Source: Onchidella celtica (lineage: Eukaryota; Mollusca; Gastropoda; Systellommatophora; Onchidiidae). From it: a stretch of DNA of 64,000 nt. Position numbers and translations under genes: made by a program. Positions 23,382 through 35,600 of the stretch are shown here, in pieces. Under the pieces are notes generated by a model that saw only the letters and a list, made by a program, of their open reading frames with translations, was not told the DNA's origin and did not search any database. The DNA lies in assembly GCA_963931925.1 (NCBI GenBank), contig OZ007571.1, forward strand, positions 11,972,160 to 12,036,159. The letters are read 5' to 3'. Each line of letters begins with the position of its first letter. Within the stretch, counting starts at the first letter, position 1.

Positions 23382-26300
23382 CTGTGGGTTTGAAATATAT
23401 AAGTTATCACAAAACCACTATCTAAATTGATAGAATGAAAGTTTCCTATACACTGTAAAGCTGAATAAATCACTGTCAAGAACATTCTCGCAAACCAATC
23501 ATAATTATCCACTTCAGAGCCCCACGGTTGTTTTTTTTTTAATTGTCTAGTACGTCCTCACACTGATATTCAGAAACAAACCCAGGCTACAGACACTGAG
23601 AAATTTATACTATGGCAAAAATGGAAATGGGCTGGCCATTTCAGAAGAATGAACGATAGCAGATGGACCAGGTCTTACACTGAATGGAGGCCTAGAAAAA
23701 GAAAGAGAACAAGAGGATGCCCTGAGAAATGATTGAGAGATCTATGATATTGTGCGGTGTAGGCAGACAGACATGGACAAGATGGGCGGAAAACAGAGAA
23801 GAATGGAGATCACTGGTGGAGGACTATATCCTGCAGTGGATGGACAAAACCTAATAACACAAAGCAAAACAAGACAACGCATCCTTGACAAATTACAACC
23901 ATTGGATTATGAGTTTTCGAAACTACACATTTTTGAAGAAATAAGAAATGTTTCACTAAACTTTAAAATAGTCTCAGCTGAGTGGAATTATTGTGTCATT
24001 ACTGAACGTTTTGGGGACATAACTGTTTTTCAATAAAGTAGCTGCTGCATCAGGAAAACAAGCAATTATTATAACTGTGCCATACTTTTACATTTATATT
24101 ATTATCAGTAAAACTATTTCCTGAAAGATTTTTAAAATGTGATTTCAAAGAAATTCGTTTCATTAACAGGTCGTATTTTCATATCACACAAGAAACTGCT
24201 TCACATTTCAATAAATTACTAACAACAGAATGAAGTTCAGTGAAGAAAGAGAAAGATCTAATCAACTTACTTTCATAATTCTCCCATGGACATTACAAGC
24301 GGAATACTTGATTTTCTTCCGATAGACAGGATCAAATGTATTTTTGACAACCAATGTTTTCTTCCTTTGGATCACTTTTTTACCTTCCACAAGATAAGTC
24401 TTGACATAGGTATCTGTTGAAAGAACGAGTAAAATAGGATTTGCTGAATGACAGTTTCTCTTTTGTCATGTCCAGTTGTCACAAATATGGTACATATGAG
24501 AGTTTGATTTGACTGGGACAAAGTCAAAATGTGGCAAAAAGAAAAACGCTTATGTGGCAAAGCTTTTTGTGTGATATAATAAAGGAATGATACAATCAAA
24601 TACAAACGAACAGGAAAGACAGATCAAACCATTTTAAAAATATTTTAATAATAATATAATTGGTTGCATGTTGGATCTGTAAAAAATAAACACTCAACCA
24701 GTAAACATAGATTTTAGTAAGTTACAATAAAAGTACATTATTTGCACTGAAAATGTTTTATGTGAAACACTGTGTATGACAGATTATATAAATCCTTCTT
24801 CTACTTCTCATAGTTTGTACCAGAGAAAGATAATGGCACAGGATAACTATCACTGACTAAATCACCTGCAGGTGTAAATAATCGTGAGGCTGATACTGTG
24901 GTGGACACCCACCTGGAAGTTATGAGTGAAATAACATACCTGGGGGTTGGGTTTGTCCAGACCTATGAAGTCCAGCAGCGCAAATAATGTCCACCTCCAG
25001 CTGACCTTTGGACACCATGAAACCAAGTTTGATGTCCCCACAAACAGTTGTTTCTGGCAAATAATGGCAATCACAAACTGGGTCACAACTCATCCAAACA
25101 TTTTAAAGAAATTCCTTCTGATGCACCACGATACACAAAGACCCCAGAGGTACATTGGCAAACTGGCAACTTCATCCAATGAGAAATTATAAATATTTTC
25201 ATGACCTCCTCATGTCGAAGTCAGTAAATCTTCCTCTTATAAATGTAATACATGTAAATTTCCTACTACTGTCAATCACTTACTCCTGTAACTTTATGCA
25301 GAAATATATATAAGATATTCCTTTCAGGACAAACTTCCCAGCAAAACCTGCTGTGAGAAATACCTCCCTGTAGATCATCACTTTGTCAGTGCCAATAATA
25401 CAGTTCTGTTGAGGTAATTTATTTTTCTTGAGTCAGATTGCCAAACTTCCGCTTTTTTTGCCTATCTCTTTGTGTACACTCAGACAGGCGTCAATTAACC
25501 CATTGTGTCCCTTCTGTACTTTTCTCTTGTTTTCCAAAAGGCCTATTTTAACATCCTCACTGGGAATTCCAATTAAAAAAACAAAAAAACAAAAGATACT
25601 TTTTTGGCTGTCCCGATGTGAGGCTGATTTTGGCCGTGTATCACTTGGTTTGCATGCACATCACTGTCTTTCGACCAAAATAATAGATATTTTTTCAAAT
25701 TTGGCCGTTAAAAAAAAAAAATAAACAATACCTGCAGCACTTATGACTTTTTAGATGTTACCATGTTAGAAAACATAACAAATAAAAATAATTGATTGTC
25801 AGAAAGTGGTGTGTTAGAAATGAAAATAAAGAATACACAGTGCTCAGAAGGTCAAAGTTCCTCCTTGTTTTGACACTGTGTATATTGGTGACCATAGTGA
25901 TAATGGTGGTTTATCAAGTTCTGAGTAAATAAATAGTAAGAGAAGACTAGTTTGTCTCTACCTGCTGATGGTTTAGGTGGAATCTGACCAGGCCCCAGTA
26001 TAGAAGTTATGTCATCTCCCTCAGGTGGGGGTCGGTCTGCATTGTTTGAGGATACACTGCAGACAGCAATCATTAAAAAAAAAACATGGTTACTACTGCT
26101 ACTATTATGCTACCCAGCCAGCAGCTCTATGGAAACGAGTCTCATAGAATTGAAGTAAAGTTTGCTCATAGTAATGACATCATCCCCATGTTGACCCCCT
26201 GGTTATGACATCATGCTGATGTTAGGTTGATGTAGGGGAGCCATTCCTGCAGTAATCCTACCAACCCTTACGGAAATCTTACACAAATCTATGTCAGATT

Positions 26301-26569
26301 GGCACAGAGATGCTGGCTGCGTATGATTTAAACACGATCACACAGGGAGAATGCAAAAGAGAAAAATAACCAAGTACAGCCATCAATGAACAAATAGGCG
26401 CACACACGAGAAAGTGAGATTCTACAGTCTAACTGGCATGAAGAAAGAAAAAACAAGTACTATGAATTTCACACAATGATGAAAAGAATAACATGCAAAT
26501 CCACAGATGCTGATTTTAAAAGAAGTACAATTTTAAGCTGTATCTTGTTAAACTCAACCTTGCATTGCC

Positions 26570-26604
<35 letters not shown>

Positions 26605-29600
26605 CTACACACACATTTGTATTTGTATTTGTAAAAGTCTTTAATCCCATTTGGGAAATTTGCCTTTGTGCCATTGCAGCCCAGTTACAACTGGAGCAGG
26701 CACGTCGTCGCCACAGTGCAGCGCCGGTCGGCGGGTTTTTTTTTGGGGGGGGGGGGATGAGGGAGGGAGGGGCGGGAATGGTAGAGACGAATTTTATTTA
26801 ATTTTGCCCGGGCAGCGGCCTGTTCGGCCTGCTTTTTACGATTTCCAACTGCCAAGGTATCTTTGATGTGCACACGGGCCCTTCGAATTTTTTATCCGAG
26901 AAGACTAGGTACTCGATCCTACCCCCCCCCCCCCAATAGGATCAGGGACACGAAAATATGAGAAAAATCCCAAACTTCCAACATGCCTGCACCGGCCGGG
27001 TTTTGAACCCGGGACCCTTGGCATGAGAGGCGAGCACCTTGCCTCTACACCACCTTGTCCCCATACGCACCTACACACACACATACGCACCTACACACAC
27101 ACATACGCACCTACACACACGCACACGCACCTATACACACATACGTGCCCACACACATATACGCGCACACACACACACACAAAATGCAGTCTATGAGCTA
27201 GATCAATCTGCAAAACTATACTGCCGTTTGACGGAAAAACACTGTCCTGTATACAACAAAAATAAACTTTTATAGGAGATGCAAAGAAAAAACAAAAGCA
27301 TTTGGAGCTACTCTCTACTTCAGCCTTTGTTCAGTTTCCATTCTGTGGTGTCAAAAGAAACTAATTTGCATACAAAATTATAAGCTGGTCAGAAAGACGG
27401 AGCACAAGTCATTCCACAAAATGATGTTACAAATTGGATTTTACTTTGCTTCGTGTTTACGATATTTTTGCTTATAACGTCAATATATACATAAACATGA
27501 TCTCTGACCTATATCTGCTCTGGCTCTCCTCCTCGTCAGACAGGAAGAAACTGGAGCTGCTGTTGGTACGACTTGGTGGTTGTGGTGGTGCTAGCAAGTC
27601 CATGCTGGCGTCTGGGCAGCACATCAAATAGATCAACATTAAACAAACAGAATAATTCCTTGGATAACACAGAAATTGTGCAAGGAAAAATACCACAAAT
27701 TGAAATTTTGGTGTGTTTTTTTTTGTTGTTGTTTTTTATTGCATTACCCTCATTATATTTCCTACACATAATAAATTAATCACAATATATCTTCTTTCTT
27801 TAAAAGTAAATAAATCCACGCAGATATGAAAAGTCCATTTTATTATTGAGTATCCTTTTATGTCGCTGCTTTTCTTTAACCAAAGAATAAATAAAACATT
27901 AACACATCAAACTGCTTTTAAATGTATAAAAGAATAAAAAATAAAAAAATGTTATTTCACATAAAACTTCTTTCAGACGTGTTTTGCAATGGCTTAACGG
28001 ACACGTCCTGTGTCAGTACCTTAGTCTATGGGTCTAGTACCCTCCTTTCCTCTGCGGTTCTAGTACCCTCTTCAATGGGTCTAGTACCCTCCTCTATGGG
28101 TCTAGTACCCTCCTCTATGGGTCTAGTATCCTCCTCTATGGGTCTAGTATCCTCCTCTATGGGTCTAGTATCCTCCTCTATGGGTCTAGTACCCTCCTCT
28201 ATGGGTCTAGTACCCTCCTCTATGGGTCTAGTACCCTCCTCTATGGGTCTAGTACCCTCCTCTATGGGTCTAGTATCCTCCTCTATGGGTGTAGTACCCT
28301 CCTCTATGGGTCTAGTATCCTCCTCTATGGGTCTAGTATCCTCCTCTATGGGTCTAGTATCCTCCTCTATGGGTCTAGTATCCTCCTCTATGGGTCTAGT
28401 ACCCTCCTCTATGGGTCTAGTACCCTCCTCTATGGGTCTAGTACCCTCCTCTATGGGTCTAGTATCCTCCTCTATGGGTCTAGTATCCTCCTCTATGGGT
28501 CTAGTATCCTCCTCTATGGGTCTAGTACCCTCCTCTATGGGTCTGGTACCCTCCTCTATGGGTCTGGTATCCTCCTCTATGGGTCTAGTATCCTCCTCTA
28601 TGGGTCTAGTATCCTCCTCTATGGGTCTAGTACCCTCCTATCTGGGTCTAGTACCCTCCTCTATGGGTCTAATACCCTTCTCTATAGGTCTAGTAACCTC
28701 CTCTATATAATGGGTCTAGTGTCACAAATCCCAGACTGGGAAATGTAATAGTTTATGACAGGACGACAATCACGAACAAACAAGTTTAACACTTAACAAA
28801 ACAACCCATCAGACTCACACATTTATTAAACATAATTATACATATAATAGCGCAATTACATATATTATATTATTGAAATGACTGCCGTACAACGGCCTTA
28901 TTCTCACACACACGCTCCCCCGGATCCACAATCCGGTAGTCACTCCTAAAGGCACTTCGGCCTCAGCCTCTCCCCGCAGGGTCTTAACAACACATTAGTA
29001 ATTTACTGGCACCGCAGTCTCTCAATATCACCTTCCTATTATCATACACCTTAGCACTCCCCTAGCACCTCAGCAGGGCAATAACACATTATTATTTCCA
29101 TAGCCATCAACATGGCAACAACATAATATCAGTTCACTAGCCTATCAACAGGGCAACAATATAGTATCTCATTCACTCTCATATCTACGTCCCTGTCCGT
29201 GGCCTGACTGCCACGACTTTATGCGCCTCCGCTGTCCTACACTGACAGCCTCACTTCTGGCCTATGTGTGGCCTCCGGCCCTATGCTGGCCTATCCCCTG
29301 TGCTCATCGAGGTGGCTCTGCGGCCCGTCCCCGACACCTACAAGAATAACATTACATTGGTATAATATCCTACCATTTCTATTCACTCCACCTCTCCTTA
29401 CAACCCATGAAACGTACACACACTAGTTCACCTTTCACTCACCACACATCTTACGGTAACACACTTCCATCGGAGTACACACTACTCACTCGCGCTACAA
29501 ATCTATGACCTCACTTTCATCTATCGCTCGTGGCGCACATTGCTATATCCAATATCAAGGACTTCCACATTCCTCACATATACTTATTTACATCATGGTA

Positions 29601-32600
29601 ATAGACGAATATAATATAATACATCAATCATAATAATCAATCAACGTTCTACATACCAGTCATAACTGGAAAGACTCTCACTAGTCTTCTCGACTGCTTC
29701 CCCTTTATGTCCGCCCGATGGGCTTTTATTCACAGGTCCGATCCCTAGGACCTTCTAACTTGCAGTGATAGTATTACCGCGCTTTCGCCTCCTTCAGACC
29801 CCGCCCCCACTACTACTCACAACAGCACGCTTAACTTGCTGTCTACTGTGAGCCTTTCTTACTCTACACCCGCTCTGTAGCAATCCCCTTAATTGCACTC
29901 ACTCCACTCGTGACATCATCCCCCACCCCAAAAAAATTAATGCAATTAATTTCAAATCGCATCAAGATGACTGTCAACGAGTGAGCGTGAGCAATACCTA
30001 CACTAAAAAAACTGACCTAGCAGTTCCCCTAGTATATAAAATACCGAAATCAGGGGAAAATATGGGGATCCGTATGGCCTGCAATATGCATATATGTGTC
30101 ACATCCTGAATAGCTAACTAACCACAATACTTAATACAGAATCAAAAACCATTCAACCTATCAACCATTCTTCATATCATATTTATAATGTCAATATTTT
30201 AAAGTCGACTCATTCACACCGATCCTGTCAATGTTCCTGTCCTCCGATGTATAAGCTCCTGAAATCTTCCCCTAGGCTCGACTAAGGTAGTCGGCGATAT
30301 GATTGCTGGTTCCTGGAATTGGTTGAATAACGAAGGTATACGGCTGCAAAGCCAATGCCCATCTAGACAAGCGTGGGCTGGACGAACGATTCTTCGACAA
30401 AAATGTCAGTGGCTTGTGGTCTGTCTGGATACAAAATTCTCGTCCCATGAGATAACGTCCTAGTTTCTGGACGGACCAGACAATGGCAAGACACTCACGC
30501 TCTATCACAGAATACTTTCTTTCTCTCTGCAATAACTTCCTACTGACATAACATACAGGATGGAGACATTCGTTCTTCTCCTGTAGAAGACAAGCGCCGA
30601 CACCAGAGTCCGACGCATCCGTTCTGAGGATAAAATTAGATCGAAAATCGGGTAATATCAAAATGGGTGACGATGATAATGCTGTCACCAAATTATCAAA
30701 TGATGTCTGACATTCAGACGTCCACTGGACCTTATCGGGTTGTCCCTTCTTAGTAAGGTCAGTAAGAGAAGATGACAAGGAGGAAAAATTTGGAATGAAC
30801 TTTCTGTAATAATTTAAAATTCCCACTAAGCTTCTGACTTGTTTCTTTGTTTTTGGGATTTGCAACCCTACTAACTTGTCAATTTTTGTTACTTCCGGTC
30901 TCTGAACACCTCTACCCACGATATGTCCTAAGAATATTATCTCTGGACATGCCAAATCCATCTTTGCGGGTTTAGCAGTTAACCCAAAATGACGTAATCG
31001 TTCAAAAATTACTGTTAGTGTCTGAATATGATCAGACCATGTCGACGTATGGCATGCTATATCGTCAAAGAATGACACGACATTAGGTATGTCCTTCAAC
31101 ACTAGTATGAGAATACAGATACTCTGGTCTCTCATGAAACCTCTGCAGCATATCAACGTGGAAAACCTTAACTGATCCATCAATGTGGATAGCGTAATCT
31201 ACCTTCGAAACAATTTGCTCAATAACATACGGACCTTTCCATGTCATCAATAACTTATTATGGTCCGTAGGTAACAACAACAGAACCTTGTCTCCTGGCT
31301 TAAAATTTCTCAGTTTGGACCCTCTATCTTTATAGTTCTTTGCTCTTGCTGAAGCGATACTAGACGCTTCTTCTGCTATAGTGCGCGCTGAAGATAATCT
31401 TTCTCTTAAATCAACAAGGTCTATCGAAACCTTTTTAAACGGTTCCGAAACCGTGGGGATCTTTTGAAGAGGAGCCTGGGGTGAACGACCCTTATGCGTC
31501 GTCTTTTGGCACGCACTGCACGTCTTACAATATAACCGCACATCTCTATGTATCGATGGCCAATAAAAATCTTTTAGAACTCTCTCCTTGGTTCTAGCAC
31601 TTCCCATATGACCCGCTAATGGAACATCATGGGCCAGACGCAATACTGTAGCCATTAACGACCGTGGCACGACGACCTGCTTTTGAACGGAAGCCACTGT
31701 GACGTACATACGGAACAGAATGCCCCCCTGGACAAAAAAAGAAGATGACCCGTTCCTATATTTCCTCGTTTTCTCGGTTCGTGCTTCCCCAAAACATGGG
31801 TTTAACGATGGATCCTCCCTTTGTAATCTCGCCAAGCGCTCTGGCGTGATATCTAGGTTGACCGCTGGCGTCGCCAAAGGTCTAATCTTATCTTTATCAG
31901 CTACCCCTCGACGTGTTTCGACCGCGGCGCAAAAGTCAATACCTTTTGATTGCGACCATGCTTGCACGTTCTCATCGGAAGGGGAAACTACCCGTGATAC
32001 ATTCCCAATGATGAGCTGGGCGCCTGGAAAACAACCAACGACTGCTTCGACTTCCCCGCTAAGGAAAGGTGTATCTATCATTATTTTTGCCATGGGTAAT
32101 TTCTCAATGGCCCCCGAAAATTGGATGCACGGGACAGTCTCACCTGTAAGCTGTGAATCCCGAATGCAGTCCCTATGCACTCCCACAACGGTAGATCCTG
32201 TATCTCGTAAAACCGAGACCGGTTCGTCCCCAACAAACCCCGGATAAACCCTAAGACCACCTCCTGTATGACATGAATTTATAACGGGGATCTTTCTCCC
32301 ACAAGGTAAAACACCGGAAGATAATAACTTCTCACAACTGGGACACTTAGAATACTGTCCGCCTCCGTTGTCCGATGTAACGCACGCAGCCGCATGATGA
32401 AATTTATTTGGGGAACATGGACTGGAGCTACTGTCCGCGTTCGCCGCTATCCTACCTGCAGGGCAGTTCACGCTGATGTGATCTGCTCTTCCGCAGTTCC
32501 AACACTTCGCGGCCCTACACTCGCGCGAAAAGTGACCCACGCGTCCGCAAGTCCAACACTCCGCTCCCTGTGCTGCTCTAGGCCTGGGTCCCCGTGACCC

Positions 32601-35600
32601 CTCGCGACCGGAACTAGAGTCCCTATGCCGTCGGTCATCGGCAAAGGTCACAACTCGCCCCCGGCCATTACCGCGACCTAGCCCTCCTGCTCGGTCAAAC
32701 TTACCGGATCCATATGCCGGTGATTGGTGATAGCCCCTATGCTGCCCCTGGCCTTGCCCACTATAGGCACCACGCTGACGCGACCTGTCCCTAAGTCCTG
32801 CCGGCGACCCCTCGACAACGGCGACGTAGCCAGCATCTTGGACGTACGCCCTGGCGACTGGTTTGGACGGATGTGCCGTACGGTATGCCTCCGCCAACTT
32901 AGACGCCTCCTGCACCGTCGCGGGTTCGTTCTCTTTCAGGAAAGCCACCAGATCTTTGTGGCACGACGCGTACAGCTGGTCACGGATCATTAAGTCTTTC
33001 AGTTTAGCAAAATCCGTGCCCACATGCGCCAAGTCTACCCAGTTCGCGAAATACTCCGTTAGTCTCGCGACGAAGGCAGCAAAGTCCTCCCTGGTATCTG
33101 CACGTGCCCGCCTAAACTGCTCCCGGAAATATTCCTCGGTACGCGCAAATCGGCGAAGCAGCAAAGCCTTCAGCTTATCGTAGTCTTGCACGTCTTCGCG
33201 CTGTAGCTCTTTAAAGTAGGTTAACGCTCGCCCCTGCAATAGCGATGCCAGGTACGTGGCCCATAATTCCTTATTTTCCCCCCATTGCAATTGTGCGTTC
33301 AATTCGAACCTGTAAAGGAAGGCGTCTATGTCGTCCTTCCGGTCGTCGAACGTAGGGAGCTTAATCCTGACACCACCTTTATTGGGTACCTGCCGCTCAA
33401 CTGTTTCTGTTGGCGCACTCTTTTTGATTTCCAACTCCGCTATTCTTACTCGCGCGTCTGTCTCCCGCTCTTGAGCTTCTATCTCCTTTAACCTTATCTC
33501 CTGCTCCCGTTCTTGAGCTTCTATCTCCTTTAACTTAAGCTCCCTCTCCTGAGCCTGTCTCTCCTGTTGCTGATGCAACTCCTTTAACTTAAACTCCCTT
33601 TCCTCTTCCTTATCCTTAGCCTCTCTTTCTTGTTGCTGAGCCTTAGCCTCTTTTTCTCGCTCTCTATCCTTAGCACGCTCATCGCGCAAATCCGCCTGCT
33701 GTTCTTTGATCCAGCCGCGTAGCTCCTCTCCCTCAAGGCCAAGTTCCTTACCCAACTTCATTAGTTGTTGGAGTTCCGCCATTTCACAGATTTATGGTTA
33801 TGGTATGTATTACAAAAACGGCTAACCTGTCGGTATGATCACTAACAACACGACCAGAGACCTGAGATCACACCAGATATAACCACACCTACTTGTATCC
33901 AATACAATTCAGAAATTTACCTTTACAGCACAACTAATTCTATATTCATAAAATGTACTGCACTATTAATAATAAAAAAGAGTAGAAAAGACAAGAATAA
34001 GGAAATTCAGTAGAAGGACCACAAGTACGTCAAGGACAACGAACCAGACTAGGACAAAGCTTCTACAAAAAAAAACTATAATGGAACAAAAAATGCAACC
34101 TACTACGCCGATTACACAACACGGTACGAACAAGAACAGAGTCTGAAAAAAAAGAACGTATCTACAGATAGGGAGGAGAAGGACAAGAGAAACGTCTTCC
34201 TAAAACAACGAGGGAGATAGAACGCTACAATCTAAACAAAAATACAGGTCCCTACAGAACTGTTCGCTGTGATGAACGCGGTTCCTAGATTAGCCCACCT
34301 CCCGAAGAGGACAAACTACGCTCACCACAGCAAACCCGCGCCACCGCCCGTATAACCTATAACGACAACAAAAACAGCAAAAACAGGGAAAAAGACAGAT
34401 TAAAGGAACAGCCCAAAATCCAGGGCACAAAAATTTTGACTTTCACTTAACTTTTGAAATTTTGAGTAAAACTCCTCCCTTTAATCGGAGCTCTGGCTGC
34501 TTGTCTCCTCAGGCTGCACGCACACACTCTGGAAAGTTTAAATACACATTAATACCTATTCATAGCAATACATGTATCAATACATATTCATCAATATACA
34601 TAAATCATATCATGAAATGTCCATTCATCCAACGAACAAGACAGCACAAATACCTACTACTAACTAACTACAACTAAATATTACGAAAATGGACGAGTCA
34701 CAATGGACGAGCCCCCAATGTCACAAATCCCAGACTGGGAAATGTAATAGTTTATGACAGGACGACAATCACGAACAAACAAGTTTAACACTTAACAAAA
34801 CAACCCATCAGACTCACACATTTATTAAACATAATTATACATATAATAGCGCAATTACATATATTATATTATTGAAATGACTGCCGTACAACGGCCTTAT
34901 TCTCACACACACGCTCCCCCGGATCCACAATCCGGTAGTCACTCCTAAAGGCACTCCGGCCTCAGCCTCTCCCCGCAGGGTCTTAACAACACATTAGTAA
35001 TTTACTGGCACCGCAGTCTCTCAATATCACCTTCCTATTATCATACACCTTAGCACTCCCCTAGCACCTCAGCAGGGCAATAACACATTATTATTTCCAT
35101 AGCCATCAACATGGCAACAACATAATATCAGTTCACTAGCCTATCAACAGGGCAACAATATAGTATCTCATTCACTCTCATATCTACGTCCCTGTCCGTG
35201 GCCTGACTGCCACGACTTTATGCGCCTCCGCTGTCCTACACTGACAGCCTCACTTCTGGCCTATGTGTGGCCTCCGGCCCTATGCTGGCCTATCCCCTGT
35301 GCTCATCGAGGTGGCTCTGCGGCCCGTCCCCGACACCTACAAGAATAACATTACATTGGTATAATATCCTACCATTTCTATTCACTCCACCTCTCCTTAC
35401 AACCCATGAAACGTACACACACTAGTTCACCTTTCACTCACCACACATCTTACGGTAACACACTTCCATCGGAGTACACACTACTCACTCGCGCTACAAA
35501 TCTATGACCTCACTTTCATCTATCGCTCGTGGCGCACATTGCTATATCCAATATCAAGGACTTCCACATTCCTCACATATACTTATTTACATCATGGTAA

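Noticed and set aside
27922-28710. Long + strand frame of MGLVPSS heptapeptides (and similar frames 41908-44029)
   Set aside because: The 21-base minisatellite keeps frames open by its length. The array lies in an intron of the opposite-strand gene and has no upstream exon or signal sequence.
31699-32247. 182-codon + strand frame, repeated at 37698-38246
   Set aside because: Antisense shadow of the retroelement Gag/protease frame, repeated only because the element is duplicated.
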